Shown in pieces: positions 15,816-24,627 of a DNA stretch of 44,951 nt. The notes under the pieces were generated by a model, which saw only the letters and a list, made by a program, of their open reading frames with translations, did no database searches and was not told the DNA's origin. The DNA is taken from positions 1-44,951 of the forward strand of contig JAIESX010000015.1 in the NCBI GenBank assembly GCA_019745555.1, in the 5' to 3' direction. Both the position numbers and the translations under genes were made by a program. Position 1 is the stretch's first letter. Each line of letters begins with the position of its first letter. The DNA is from Burkholderiaceae bacterium (GTDB lineage: Bacteria; Pseudomonadota; Gammaproteobacteria; Burkholderiales; Burkholderiaceae_C).

Positions 15816-16934
15816 TCAGATGACCTCGAGCTCCGCGTTGAGCGCGCCCGCGGCCTTGATGGCCTGCAGGATGGCCAGCAGATCCGCCGGCGTGGCGCCC
15901 AGGGTGTTGAGCGCGCGCACCACGTCGGCCAGCTTGGGTGCGGCAGGCAGCTGGATCAGCATGCCCGGCTCCTGGCGCACCTCGATGGTGGCCTGCTCGG
16001 TCACGACCGTCTGGCCGCCCGACAGCGGGCCGGGCTGGCTGATCACCGGTGTGGAGCTGATGCTGATCGACAGATTGCCGTGTGCGATGGCGCAGGGGCC
16101 CAGGGTCACGGCCTGGTTGAGCACGATGGAGCCGGTGCGCGAGTTGATCACCACCTTGGCCGATGGCACAGCGTTCTCCAGCGGCAGTTCCTCGAGCTCG
16201 GCCAGAAAGCTGATGCGTTCATTGGGTGTGGTGGGGGCCCGCACCTCGACCGAGCGGCCGTCGAGCGCGCGGGCCACGCCGTCACCGAAGCGCGTGTTGA
16301 TGGCGCTGGCCACGCGCCGGGCGGTCTGGAAGTCACTGGCTTGCAGGCTCAGGCGCACGCTGTCGCCTTCCAGCAAGGGGGTCGGTACGACACGTTCGAT
16401 CTGTGCGCCTGCCGGAATGCGGCCTGCGCTCAGGTGATTGACCTGCACGCGGCTGCCGCCGGCCGCGGCGCCAGCGCCGGCCACGATCAGGCTGCCTTGG
16501 GCCAGGGCGTAGACCTGACCGTCGGCGCCGCGCAGCGGTGTGGCGATCAGAGTGCCGCCACGCAGGGAGCGCGCGTTGCCGAGGGAGGACACCGTCACGT
16601 CCATGGACTGGCCCGGTCGCGCAAAAGCCGGCAGCTGGGCGGTCACCAGGACCGCGGCGACGTTGCGCAGCTGGAGCCGGGAAGCCAGCTCGGGCGGCAG
16701 AGAGATGCCCATCTGCTGCAGGTAGTTGCTCAGCGTCTGCGTGGTGTAGGGCATCTGCGTGGTCTGGTCGCCGGTGCCGTCCAGGCCGATGACCAGGCCG
16801 AAACCGGTGAGCTGGTTGCTGCGCACACCCTCGATGGCCGCCACTTCCTTGATGCGGCTGGCCTGGGCCGGCGCAAGCGCCAGCAGGCCCAGCAGCAGGG
16901 CTGTGGTGCAGCGGGCGAGCAGGGAGATGTTCAT
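15816..16934 (-). CDS. flgI: Flagellar P-ring protein FlgI
   Basis: A 372-residue periplasmic protein with a cleavable signal peptide (MNISLLARCTTALLLGLLAL, APAQA cleavage). The mature start SRIKEVAAIEGVRSNQLTGF, then GLVIGLDGTGDQT, is diagnostic. Also conserved are AAVLVTAQLPAFARPGQSMD and the C-terminal 'LNTLGATPADLLAILQAIKA'. It forms the P ring around the rod in the peptidoglycan layer. It follows flgH after about 61 bp and precedes flgJ by 1 bp. Confidence 0.97.
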   Translation of the reverse strand: MNISLLARCTTALLLGLLALAPAQASRIKEVAAIEGVRSNQLTGFGLVIGLDGTGDQTTQMPYTTQTLSNYLQQMGISLPPELASRLQLRNVAAVLVTAQLPAFARPGQSMDVTVSSLGNARSLRGGTLIATPLRGADGQVYALAQGSLIVAGAGAAAGGSRVQVNHLSAGRIPAGAQIERVVPTPLLEGDSVRLSLQASDFQTARRVASAINTRFGDGVARALDGRSVEVRAPTTPNERISFLAELEELPLENAVPSAKVVINSRTGSIVLNQAVTLGPCAIAHGNLSISISSTPVISQPGPLSGGQTVVTEQATIEVRQEPGMLIQLPAAPKLADVVRALNTLGATPADLLAILQAIKAAGALNAELEVI

Positions 16935-16995
16935 GGTGCGGGCCTCAAGTTCTGGCGTGGCGGGTCGAAGTTGTCGTTAAGGGTCGGGTCGGGCT

Positions 16996-17676
16996 TCAGA
17001 ACGGCGAGACGTTCATGAAAAAGCGCGTCAGCCAGCCCACGGTCTGGGCCTCGTACTGCGGACCACGCCCCCGGGACTCGACGCGCACATTCGCCACGGC
17101 GCTGGAGTTGACGATGTTGCCGGGCAGGATGGCCAGCGGATCGATGGTGCCCGTGAAGCGCAACACGTCCACGTTGTGGTTCAGGCCGATCTGCTTCTCG
17201 CCTATGACCAGCAGATGCCCGTTGGGCATCAGCTGGGCTACCGTGGCCGTGATCGTGCCGGAGAAGGTGTTGGCAGCCTCGGTGCCGCCTGCGCCAGAGA
17301 AGTCCACGTCGCTGCCCGCGCCGATGCGCAGGCGGTTCTCGGCGGCCGTACCCGGGAACTTCAGCCCCGGTACCATGGTGATGCTGCCGTCGATGCTGCT
17401 GCTGCGGTTGGCCGTGGAGCTGGACTTCTGGCTGGCCGTGACGTTTTCGACGATGCGGATGGTCACGATGTCGCCGACCTGGCGCGCACGCCGGTCCTCG
17501 AAGCTCGCCCGGTAGGTCGTGGGCTGGAACAGGCTGCCCGTGGGCAGGCGCAACACCGGCTGGGCCGGCGCCTGCGCCAGCGGGGGTGCAGCGAAATCCA
17601 CCTGGGCCGGCTTGGGGGTAGCAGCGCAACCGGCCAGCAGGGCCGCGCCGACGATGAGTGTGAGGTGCCGCATCAC
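16996..17676 (-). CDS. flgH: Flagellar L-ring lipoprotein FlgH
   Basis: A 226-residue lipoprotein with lipobox LAGC (Cys17) after a short hydrophobic signal. Conserved features are GSLFQ (with the '[19 protein letters not shown]' strand), a low-complexity serine/asparagine stretch, [18 protein letters not shown] '[18 protein letters not shown]' and the C-terminal [14 protein letters not shown]. It forms the outer-membrane L ring. The start overlaps the end of flgG by 4 nt. Confidence 0.97.
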   Translation of the reverse strand: MMRHLTLIVGAALLAGCAATPKPAQVDFAAPPLAQAPAQPVLRLPTGSLFQPTTYRASFEDRRARQVGDIVTIRIVENVTASQKSSSTANRSSSIDGSITMVPGLKFPGTAAENRLRIGAGSDVDFSGAGGTEAANTFSGTITATVAQLMPNGHLLVIGEKQIGLNHNVDVLRFTGTIDPLAILPGNIVNSSAVANVRVESRGRGPQYEAQTVGWLTRFFMNVSPF

Positions 17677-18455
17677 AGTTGTCCCAGCTTCTGCAGCATC
17701 TGGTCCGAGGTCTGGATGGCCTTGGAGTTCATCTCGTAGGCGCGCTGGACCTGGATCATGGTCACCAGCTCCTGCACCACGTTGACGTTCGAGGTCTCCA
17801 CGAAACCCTGCATGAGCTGGCCCAGACCGTTGCTGCCTGGTGTGCCCGTGTTGGGCTGGCCCGAGGCTGCAGTCTCGGCGTAGAGGTTCTGGCCGCGCGG
17901 TTCCAGGCCGGCGGGATTGATGAAGCTGGCCAGCGCGATGGTGCCGATGGGTTGGGGCGCGACCTGGCCGGGGATGGTGGCCGTCACGTTGCCGTCGGCC
18001 GAGATCGAGAGGCTGGTGGCGTTGGCCGGCACCGTGATGCCGTTGGCCACGGGCAGGCCATTGTTGGTGACGATCTGGCCCTGGGCGTTGACTTGGAAGG
18101 CGCCGTCACGCGTGTAGTTGATCGTGCCGTCGGGCATGGTGATCTGGAAGAAGCCGTTGCCCTGGATCGCCACGTCCAGGTTGTTGCCCGACTGCTGCAG
18201 GCTGCCCTGCGTGAAGTTGCGGCTGGTCGCCACGGTGCGCACACCCAGGCCGACCTGCAGCCCGGTGGGGAGTTGTGACTGTTCGGAGGTGGCTGAGCCC
18301 GACTGGCGCAGGTTCTGGTAGATCAGATCCTCGAACACGGCGTGCGAGCGCTTGAAGCCGTTGGTCGAAGAGTTGGCCAGGTTGTTCGAGATGACGTCCA
18401 GCTGCATCTGCTGGGCTTCCATGCCGGTCTTGGAGATCCAGAGGGAATTGAACAT
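17673..18455 (-). CDS. flgG: Flagellar distal rod protein FlgG
   Basis: A 260-residue protein, the standard length. The N-terminus has [20 protein letters not shown], then [20 protein letters not shown]. The C-terminus has [20 protein letters not shown], then [20 protein letters not shown]. It makes the distal rod. It lies 20 bp after flgF in the flg operon and overlaps flgH. Confidence 0.98.
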   Translation of the reverse strand: MFNSLWISKTGMEAQQMQLDVISNNLANSSTNGFKRSHAVFEDLIYQNLRQSGSATSEQSQLPTGLQVGLGVRTVATSRNFTQGSLQQSGNNLDVAIQGNGFFQITMPDGTINYTRDGAFQVNAQGQIVTNNGLPVANGITVPANATSLSISADGNVTATIPGQVAPQPIGTIALASFINPAGLEPRGQNLYAETAASGQPNTGTPGSNGLGQLMQGFVETSNVNVVQELVTMIQVQRAYEMNSKAIQTSDQMLQKLGQL

Positions 18456-18475
18456 GGTGGGGTCCTCAAGAGGGC

Positions 18476-19216
18476 TCAGCCTTGCAGGCTGAGCAGCTGG
18501 CCGGCAGAGCGGTCGTTGGATTCGGCGGTCTGCAGCAGTCGCATCTGCTGTTCGAACTGCCGGGCGGTCTGGATCATGCCCACCATGGTCTCCACGGCGT
18601 TCACGTTGGAGCCTTCGAGCACGCCGGTCATCATGCGGGCGTTGCCGTCGTTGGGCAGCGGGTTGCCCGATGCCGGGCGGAACAGGCCGTCGGCACCGCG
18701 CTTGAGCGGATCGTCCGGCGTGGGCGTGGCGAGCTTGAGCCGTCCGACCACGGTCGACGGCTGGTTGCCGGTCTTGGCGCTGATGGTGCCGTCGAAGCCC
18801 AGGCTGATCACGGAGTCGCGCGGCAGCTCGATCGGCGCACCGCCATCCGACAGCACGGGCAGGCCGCTGCTGGTCTGCAGTACGCCGGTGGCCGAGACCT
18901 CGAAGCCACCGTTGCGGGTGTAGGCTTCGGTGCCGTCCAGAGCCTGGACTGCGAACCAGTTGTTGCCCTGCGGCATGGCGTCCAGGTCTCGGCCCGTACG
19001 CATGGCGGGGCCGGGGGCGTTGCGGTGGCCGGCCGTCGCCTCCAGCGCGAGTACGCGCGTGGTCGCGCCGTCGCCGCGCAGCGGCACGGCGCGATAGGTC
19101 GAGAGCTCGGCGCGAAAGCCGTTGGTGCCAACGTTGGCCAGGTTGTGGGACAGCACCGACTGCCGGTGCGCCGCGGCATTGGCCCCGGTCATCGCGGTGT
19201 AGATCATGCGGTCCAT
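18476..19216 (-). CDS. flgF: Flagellar proximal rod protein FlgF
   Basis: A 246-residue rod protein. The start [20 protein letters not shown] is the FlgF type, then [19 protein letters not shown]. The C-terminus has [20 protein letters not shown], then [15 protein letters not shown]. It lies between flgE and flgG with short gaps of about 20 bp. Confidence 0.97.
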   Translation of the reverse strand: MDRMIYTAMTGANAAAHRQSVLSHNLANVGTNGFRAELSTYRAVPLRGDGATTRVLALEATAGHRNAPGPAMRTGRDLDAMPQGNNWFAVQALDGTEAYTRNGGFEVSATGVLQTSSGLPVLSDGGAPIELPRDSVISLGFDGTISAKTGNQPSTVVGRLKLATPTPDDPLKRGADGLFRPASGNPLPNDGNARMMTGVLEGSNVNAVETMVGMIQTARQFEQQMRLLQTAESNDRSAGQLLSLQG

Positions 19217-19239
19217 GGCAGCTCTCTTTCAGGTGCGGT

Positions 19240-20460
19240 TTAGCGCAGGTTCACCAGGGTCTGCAGGACCTGGTCCTGGGTCTTGATGGTCTGCGCGTTG
19301 GCCTGGTAGGCGCGCTGCGCGGTCATCATGTTCACGAGCTCGGCCGTCAGGTCCACGTTGGAGTCTTCCAGCGCGCCGGCACGCAGGCCACCGAACTTGC
19401 CCTCGGTCGGCGCGCCCAGGATGGGCTGTCCGGATTCCAGCGTCTCGATCCACTCGCCATTGCCCTGCGGGGCCAGGCCCTGGATGTTGCGGAAGTTGGC
19501 CAGCGCAAACTGGCCTGCGGCCTGCGTCTCGCCGTTGGAATAGCGTGCCAGGATGACACCGTTCTCCTCGATCTTGACGCCCACGAGCTCGCCCGGGGGA
19601 TAGCCGTCCTGCTCCAGGTTGGAGACCGCGAAGCGCGAGCCAAACTGGGTTGCATTGGAGACGTCGAGCGTGACGTTGAAGGTGCCGATGGCCGGGTTGG
19701 GCGAGGTCATGGGCACCGTGATGGCCGCCGGTACGGTGGAAGCCAGCTGGCCGTTGGTGCCGAAGTTCAGCGTGGCCACGGTGGTGGCGGTAGCCGTGGC
19801 GGCCGAGGTGGGGTCGGTGTAAACCTCCCACTGGTCGTTGGCGATCTTGCGCATGTAGAGCGAAACCGGGATCGGCACGCCCTGCGAGTCATAGCCGGTC
19901 AGAGAGGTGCCGTAGGTCGTCAGTGGCGTGTTCGGCACCACCGAGTTCCAGACGACGGCCTCGGCGTCAACGTTGAACTCGGCCTCAATGGAGGTCGTCT
20001 GGCTGGCGCCGATGGGGGCGGCCGTGGGCAGCTGCAACGGGTTGAGCGTGAAGCTCAGGCGGTTGCCAGCGAGGTCGGTCTGGTAGCCCAGCACCTGGGC
20101 CCCCGTATTGGTCACGATGAAGCCGAAGCGGTCCAGCTTGAGCTCGCCCGAGCGTGTGTAGGCATAGGAACCATCGGGTGCGCGCAGCTGCAGGAAGCCG
20201 GCGCCGTTGATGGCCACATCGAGGTCGTTGTTGGTGACTGAGATGTTGCCCTGCGTGAATTGCTGCGAGACCGTGGTGACCTCGACACCGATGCCCTTGG
20301 AGCCGCCGCCGCTGGCGCCCAGCGAGGACGCGACAAGCTCGCCGTACTCGGCGCGCGAGGCCTTCATGCCCGTCGTGTTGGCGTTGGCGATGTTGTGGCC
20401 GATCACGTCCAGGTTGCGGCTGGTGGCGTTCAGACCGGAGAGACCTTGCTGGAAACCCAT
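19240..20460 (-). CDS. flgE: Flagellar hook protein FlgE
   Basis: A 406-residue hook protein, near the enteric length. The N-terminus has [20 protein letters not shown], then [20 protein letters not shown]. The central part has the FlgE-type domains (for example '[20 protein letters not shown]' with a following DQWEVY). The C-terminus has [20 protein letters not shown] and [20 protein letters not shown]. It polymerises as the external hook under the FlgD cap. The start at 20460 is the first ATG before the family N-terminus. Confidence 0.98.
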   Translation of the reverse strand: MGFQQGLSGLNATSRNLDVIGHNIANANTTGMKASRAEYGELVASSLGASGGGSKGIGVEVTTVSQQFTQGNISVTNNDLDVAINGAGFLQLRAPDGSYAYTRSGELKLDRFGFIVTNTGAQVLGYQTDLAGNRLSFTLNPLQLPTAAPIGASQTTSIEAEFNVDAEAVVWNSVVPNTPLTTYGTSLTGYDSQGVPIPVSLYMRKIANDQWEVYTDPTSAATATATTVATLNFGTNGQLASTVPAAITVPMTSPNPAIGTFNVTLDVSNATQFGSRFAVSNLEQDGYPPGELVGVKIEENGVILARYSNGETQAAGQFALANFRNIQGLAPQGNGEWIETLESGQPILGAPTEGKFGGLRAGALEDSNVDLTAELVNMMTAQRAYQANAQTIKTQDQVLQTLVNLR

Positions 20461-20490
20461 GATGTATTCCTTTGTGGGAGATGCGGGGAG

Positions 20491-21150
20491 TTAGAGGATG
20501 GCCTTGAGGTCGGCATAGGCCACGGGCTCGCGGCCGACCAGCTGGATTTTCATGATGCCGTTTTCGCTGCCGACGGACGCCACCGTGCTGCGCACCAGGC
20601 CCGTCGCCTCGACGGTCTTGCCCGCGCGTGTGGCGATCACCCGGAAGTTCAGGTCACCGGTGCCGGTGTAGCTGCTGCCGTCCCAGGAGAACTCGTGGCG
20701 GCCGGCCGGCAGCGAGCCGGCAGACAGGGTGTCCACCACGGTGCCCGCGCCGTTGAGGATCTCGATCTTCACGTTGTCCACGGCGCCGGCGAGGTCGAGC
20801 GCGCCGCGCCCCATGCTCTGGGCATCGAGCACCAGCCTGTTGCTGGCGGTCAGCACGTCGCGGCCCACCAGGGCGGCACCCTGCAGGACCTGCATCGCGG
20901 TGAACTGCGCCGTCATGCTCTGCATGGTTCCGTTGAGCTGCTGGATGCCCGCCACCGTGTTGATCTGCGCCATCTGCGTCGTCATCTGGGCGTTGTCCAT
21001 CGGGTTGAGCGGGTCCTGGTTGTTGATCTGCGCCACCAGCAGCTTGAGGAAACGGTCCTGCATGGCCGTGGGGTCGCTGCTGGCCAGGTTGGCCGATGCG
21101 CTGGTCTTGTTGACCAGGCTGTTGATGTAGGTAGCGCTGTCGACGGCCAT
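20491..21150 (-). CDS. flgD: Flagellar hook-capping protein FlgD
   Basis: A 219-residue protein. The N-terminal conserved segment has DRFLKLLVAQINNQDPLNPM, then DNAQMTTQMAQINTV. A FlgD Tudor/Ig-like domain follows from about residue 100 (LVGRDVLTASNRLVLDA, then PAGRHEFSWDG). It caps the growing hook. It is placed between flgC and flgE, as is usual. Confidence 0.97.
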   Translation of the reverse strand: MAVDSATYINSLVNKTSASANLASSDPTAMQDRFLKLLVAQINNQDPLNPMDNAQMTTQMAQINTVAGIQQLNGTMQSMTAQFTAMQVLQGAALVGRDVLTASNRLVLDAQSMGRGALDLAGAVDNVKIEILNGAGTVVDTLSAGSLPAGRHEFSWDGSSYTGTGDLNFRVIATRAGKTVEATGLVRSTVASVGSENGIMKIQLVGREPVAYADLKAIL

Positions 21151-21160
21151 GGGATGCTCC

Positions 21161-21565
21161 TTACTGACCCAGCTGCAGCGTCTTGAGCAGCAGGGTCTTC
21201 GCGGTGTTCATCACCTCGACGTTGTTCTGGTAGGAACGCGAGGCGGAGATCATGTTGACCATCTCTTCGACGGCGTTCACGTTGGAGTGGCTCACATAGC
21301 CCTCGGCATCGGCCGAGGGGTGGGTGGGTTCGTAAACGCGACGCGCTGGCGTCTGGTCTTCCTGGATGCTGCGGATCTTGACGCCCGAGGCGGCGGCGCC
21401 GTCCATGGGAACGGTCTCGAACACCACCTGGCGAGCTTTGTAGGTCTGGCCGTCCGGGCCGGCCACGGCGTCGGCGTTGGCCAGGTTGGAGGCGACCACG
21501 TTGAGGCGCTGCGACTGCGCGCTGATCGCGCTGCCGGAGACGTTGAAGATGGAGAACATGGACAT
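21161..21565 (-). CDS. flgC: Flagellar proximal rod protein FlgC
   Basis: A 134-residue rod protein of standard size. The N-terminus has [20 protein letters not shown], then [11 protein letters not shown]. The C-terminus has [20 protein letters not shown], then [20 protein letters not shown]. It lies 23 bp after flgB and 10 bp before flgD. Confidence 0.98.
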   Translation of the reverse strand: MSMFSIFNVSGSAISAQSQRLNVVASNLANADAVAGPDGQTYKARQVVFETVPMDGAAASGVKIRSIQEDQTPARRVYEPTHPSADAEGYVSHSNVNAVEEMVNMISASRSYQNNVEVMNTAKTLLLKTLQLGQ

Positions 21566-21588
21566 GATGGGCTTCCTTGCTCAGTGGT

Positions 21589-22005
21589 TCACTGACCCTG
21601 GATCGCGCTCAAGAGCGTGCGCGAACTGCCGTTAATGAAACGCAGGGTCGATTCGTAGCGCACCGCGTTGTCGACGAAGTTGCCGCGTTCGCGGTCTAGG
21701 TCGACGGAGTTGTTGTCGAGCGCCGGCTGCATCTGGGGGGCGTAACCCATCGTCGAGCCCAGCGTGCTCTCGCGCGGGGCGAGCGGCAGGTGGGCCGGGT
21801 GCACGGTGGCGGCGGGCCGTGCGCTGCCCGGCAGCTCCTTGCCGGAGAGCGCGGCGCTCATGGCGTCCCTGAAGTTGAAGTCGCGTGCCACGTAGCCCGG
21901 CGTGTCGGCGTTGGCGATATTGCTGGCGATGGTGCGCTGGCGTTCGGCGCGCAGCACCAGGGCCTTCCCGTGGAAGTCCACCGCGCTGGTCAGTTTGTCG
22001 AACAT
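21589..22005 (-). CDS. flgB: Flagellar proximal rod protein FlgB
   Basis: A 138-residue protein starting at the ATG at 22005, with GAGGTG 8-13 nt upstream. The frame is open further upstream, but the family starts here (MFDKLTSAVDFHGKALVLRA, then ASNIANADTPGYVARDFNF). The C-terminus has NNSVDLDRERGNFVDNAVRY. It is the first gene of the minus-strand flgBCDEFGHIJKL operon, divergent from flgA, the usual arrangement. Confidence 0.97.
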   Translation of the reverse strand: MFDKLTSAVDFHGKALVLRAERQRTIASNIANADTPGYVARDFNFRDAMSAALSGKELPGSARPAATVHPAHLPLAPRESTLGSTMGYAPQMQPALDNNSVDLDRERGNFVDNAVRYESTLRFINGSSRTLLSAIQGQ

Positions 22006-22234
22006 CTCACACCTCTGCTTTCGGATGGGGTGGCGCTGGAGGGCGCGTCTGGAGGGACCCCGTGCGGAAATTGTGGTGAAAACTTGAATTTCCGAGCGCC
22101 TGAAATGAGGGGGAAAAAGCGCGCATTTGCACCCTTTGCGCCTTACGCCTGTCCGTATAGTCGGCACGGTGGGTGAAGTTCCTGAGCCTTTTTTTGTAAC
22201 ACCCCAGCCCCAGGCTCAGGCAGGAGGTATCGGT
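22006..22234. promoter_or_regulatory. flgB/flgA divergent promoter region with flgA leader hairpin
   Basis: This 229-bp gap separates flgB from flgA and should hold the middle-class (FlhDC-dependent) promoters of both. On the plus strand TATAGT (22156-22161) is a plausible -10 for flgA without a good -35, as expected for an activator-dependent promoter. A perfect 9-bp inverted repeat, CCTGAGCCT (22181-22189) and AGGCTCAGG (22212-22220), lies in the likely leader and ends 2 nt before the flgA AGGAGG-like site (22223-22227). A sigma-28-like -35 (TCAAGTTT, complement of 22080-22087) points toward flgB but lacks a good -10. No FlhDC box was identified with confidence. Confidence 0.5.
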
Positions 22235-22978
22235 ATGGAAACGACGCACTTGTTCGCAGCGATCCGCAAACGCGTCGCGGTGGGCCTGGTCCTGCTCGTC
22301 GCCAGCCTACTGATGCCCGCCTGGGCCCAGGCCGTGCGCAGCGAAGCCGATCTGCCAGCCCTGGCCCGCCAGTGGCTGGACCAAAACCTGCCCCTGCACG
22401 CCGCCCGTGCCGAGCAGCCCCTGCGCCTGCGCGCCACGCTGGGCGCGCTCGACGCCCGTCTGCGCCTGGCGCCCTGCGCCCGGGTCGAGGTCTACCTGCC
22501 GCCAGGCAGTCGCCTCTGGGGCAGCAGCCGCGTCGGCCTGCGTTGCCTGGAAGGTGCCACCCGCTGGAATGTGACCCTGCCCGTGACGGTGCAGGCCTTG
22601 GGCAGCGCCTGGGTGCTGCGCCGCGATATGGCCCAGGGCGAGGTGCTGTCGGCCGCCGACCTGATGGCGGACGAGGTGGACTGGGCTGCCGAAGCCAGCC
22701 CCGTGCTGGCCGGCCGCGAGGCCTGGGTCGGCCAGGTGGCCGCCCGCCCCCTGCGCGCCGGGCAGACCCTGCGCGAAAACCTGGTGCGTGCCGAGCAGGT
22801 TTTCCAGGCCGGCGCCCAGGTGCGGGTGTTGGTGCAAGGTGGCGGCTTCCAGATCAGTGCCCAGGCCCAGGCCCTCTCCGTCGGCGTCGTAGGGCATTCG
22901 GCAAAGGTAAAAACGGAAAGTGGGCGCGTGCTTACTGTGACGGTGCTTGATGCCCGGACCGTGCGGGCCGAGATTTGA
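22235..22978 (+). CDS. flgA: Flagellar P-ring assembly chaperone FlgA
   Basis: A 247-residue protein starting at the ATG at 22235, with CAGGAGG at 22221-22227. It has a Sec signal peptide (KRVAVGLVLLVASLLMPAWA with AQA cleavage). The C-terminal SAF domain (about 120-245) shows LRRDMAQGEVLSAADLMADE, then RPLRAGQTLRENLV, and ends in SGRVLTVTVLDARTVRAEI. It helps FlgI form the P ring in the periplasm. It is divergent from flgB and followed by flgM and flgN. Confidence 0.95.
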   Translation: METTHLFAAIRKRVAVGLVLLVASLLMPAWAQAVRSEADLPALARQWLDQNLPLHAARAEQPLRLRATLGALDARLRLAPCARVEVYLPPGSRLWGSSRVGLRCLEGATRWNVTLPVTVQALGSAWVLRRDMAQGEVLSAADLMADEVDWAAEASPVLAGREAWVGQVAARPLRAGQTLRENLVRAEQVFQAGAQVRVLVQGGGFQISAQAQALSVGVVGHSAKVKTESGRVLTVTVLDARTVRAEI

Positions 22979-23023
22979 GGCCAGCGCGCCACAAGACGAG
23001 GAAGAAACAGGGAAAGAAAAGCC

Positions 23024-23050
23024 TCAAGTCGGTCATGATGCTGCCGATAG
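23024..23050 (+). promoter_or_regulatory. Sigma-28 (FliA) promoter of flgM
   Basis: TCAAGTCG (23024-23031), an 11-bp spacer and GCCGATAG (23043-23050) match the TAAAGTTT-N11-GCCGATAA consensus in spacing and in almost all key bases. It lies 69 bp upstream of the flgM start. This fits the known double control of flgM, as part of flgAMN and from its own late promoter. Confidence 0.85.
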
Positions 23051-23118
23051 CCTACGTACGGGGCTGAATGCAGCCTCACCAGGTGGGCCTTCCGGCTCCC
23101 GGCTTTTTGGAGAACGAC

Positions 23119-23442
23119 ATGAAAGTAGGTCAACCGGCGGACATGCCCAAAGTGACGCCCCAGCAGCAGGCCGGGGCGGGCGCGGCTGCACCTGCGAAGA
23201 AAGAAGCGGCCGCCACGGCCACCAGCAGCGCCAACTCCAGCGGCGTGGCGGTGACCGTCTCGGCCTCCGTGCGCAGCCTGGAACAGGCCAACCGCGGCGA
23301 ATCCGCGGCCGACGTGGACATGGACAAGGTCAAGGCCGTGCGCCAGTCCATCGAGGACGGCACCTACGTCGTCAACGCCGAGGCCATCGCCGACAAGCTG
23401 CTGTCCAACGCGCAGGAATTGCTCGACAGCCCGCGCAACTGA
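23119..23442 (+). CDS. flgM: Anti-sigma-28 factor FlgM
   Basis: A 107-residue protein starting at the ATG at 23119, with TGGAGA upstream. The N-terminal half is Ala/Lys/Gln-rich and likely disordered. The C-terminal half has the sigma-binding pattern, DVDMDKVKAVRQSIEDGTYV, then VNAEAIADKLLSNAQELL. It holds FliA inactive until it is exported through the finished hook. It is downstream of flgA with its own sigma-28 promoter and upstream of flgN, while its target fliA lies convergent about 1 kb away. Confidence 0.95.
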   Translation: MKVGQPADMPKVTPQQQAGAGAAAPAKKEAAATATSSANSSGVAVTVSASVRSLEQANRGESAADVDMDKVKAVRQSIEDGTYVVNAEAIADKLLSNAQELLDSPRN

Positions 23443-23469
23443 TCCTGATCCCCGCCACCTGGAGCCCCC

Positions 23470-23826
23470 ATGCTGCCCGCCGAAATTGAAAAACCGCTCG
23501 CTCTGATCGAACTGCAATGCCAGGCCGTGGCCGCAGCGGTGGCCAGCGGCGAGCCGCAAGACCTTGATGCTGCCAGCCAAGGCTTGCGTCAGGCGGCGCT
23601 GGACTTCTCGGCCTTCATGGAGCGCACGGGCGCCGCGGCCCATGCCGGTCCCCAGCTGCGCGTGCGCCTTAAGAAGATCGCCACGCAGATCGGCATGCAA
23701 CGCGAAAACCTGCTCCGCCGCAGCGCCTTGATCGAACGTGGCCTCAACGCCCTTCTGCCTTCGACGCAGAAAAACACCTATGCACCTGGAGGACGCGCCA
23801 GCATGTACCGGGGATTTGCGTCCTGA
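23470..23826 (+). CDS. flgN: Flagellar export chaperone FlgN
   Basis: A 118-residue, mostly helical protein. It has a leading helix EIEKPLALIELQCQAVAAAV, a central helix around 'RLKKIATQIGMQRENLLRRS' and a C-terminal disordered tail with YAPGGRASMYRGFAS. Position after flgA-flgM, size and helical make-up identify it as FlgN, the chaperone for FlgK and FlgL. Sequence similarity within the family is low, so the position carries much of the weight. Confidence 0.88.
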   Translation: MLPAEIEKPLALIELQCQAVAAAVASGEPQDLDAASQGLRQAALDFSAFMERTGAAAHAGPQLRVRLKKIATQIGMQRENLLRRSALIERGLNALLPSTQKNTYAPGGRASMYRGFAS

Positions 23827-23848
23827 GAGGTTGATCTTTGCGCTGAAC

Positions 23849-23876
23849 AAAAAAGGCTGCCCAGGGCAGCCTTTTT
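23849..23876. terminator. Bidirectional rho-independent terminator between flgN and fliA
   Basis: GGCTGCC (23855-23861), loop CAG and GGCAGCC (23865-23871) are flanked by six As and five Ts, so it works as an intrinsic terminator on both strands. It serves the convergent flgN and fliA transcripts. Confidence 0.93.
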
Positions 23877-23910
23877 GTTGGGTCTGACGAATTCCGGTTT
23901 GGTGGGTTTG

Positions 23911-24627
23911 TCAGTGCGAGCGCATCTTCGCCCGCAGCCGCGCAATCGACTGGCTGTGCAGCTGGCACACGCGCGATTCGGTGACGCCGAGCACGGCGGC
24001 GATTTCCTTGAGGTTCATGTCCTGCTCGTAGTACATGCTCATGATGTACTGCTCGCGCTCGGGCAGGGCCTTGATGGCGTTGACGAGGGCGCCGCGCAGG
24101 CGCTGGTTGCGCAGCAGCTGCATGGGGTCGGCATCGTTGTCGACCATGTGGCGGTCAAGGAAGCCGTCGTCGCCTTCGCCGCTGCCCGTCATGTCTTCCA
24201 GATAAACCAGCTGTGTGCCCTTGACCTTGTAGAGCAGGGCCTGGTACTCGGCCAGCTCCAGGCCGAGTTCGGTGGCGATCTCGCTCTCGCTGGGCGAGCG
24301 ACCGAGCCTGTGCTCCAGTCGCGTCAGCGCGGTCTCGATCTCCTTCTGGCTCTTGCGCGAGCCGCGGCTCATCCAGTCGTTCTCGCGCAGTTCGTCGATC
24401 ATGGCGCCGCGGATGCGCTGGGTGGCGAAGGTCTCGAACTGCACGCCCTGGTTGGCCTCGAAGCGTGTGAGCGCCTCGGACAGACCGATCAGGCCGACCT
24501 GGATCAGGTCGTCGACCTGGATGCTGGGCGGCAGCTTGGCCATCATGTGGTGGGCCAGGCGGCGCACGAGTGGCGAGTACTGCCGGATCAGGGCGTCGCG
24601 GTCGAGCTGGCCTTTGGCGGTGTACAT
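23911..24627 (-). CDS. fliA: Flagellar sigma factor FliA (sigma-28)
   Basis: A 238-residue sigma factor. Region 2 (about 17-85) has YSPLVRRLAHHMMAKLPPSI and DDLIQVGLIGLSEALTRFE. Region 3 follows with RGSRKSQKEIETALTRLEHR. Region 4 (about 185-235) has LPEREQYIMSMYYEQDMNLK, then EIAAVLGVTESRVCQLHSQS. It directs transcription of late flagellar genes such as flagellins and flgM. Its ATG overlaps the stop of the FlhG-like gene by one base, so it is probably made with flhA-flhF. Confidence 0.98.
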   Translation of the reverse strand: MYTAKGQLDRDALIRQYSPLVRRLAHHMMAKLPPSIQVDDLIQVGLIGLSEALTRFEANQGVQFETFATQRIRGAMIDELRENDWMSRGSRKSQKEIETALTRLEHRLGRSPSESEIATELGLELAEYQALLYKVKGTQLVYLEDMTGSGEGDDGFLDRHMVDNDADPMQLLRNQRLRGALVNAIKALPEREQYIMSMYYEQDMNLKEIAAVLGVTESRVCQLHSQSIARLRAKMRSH

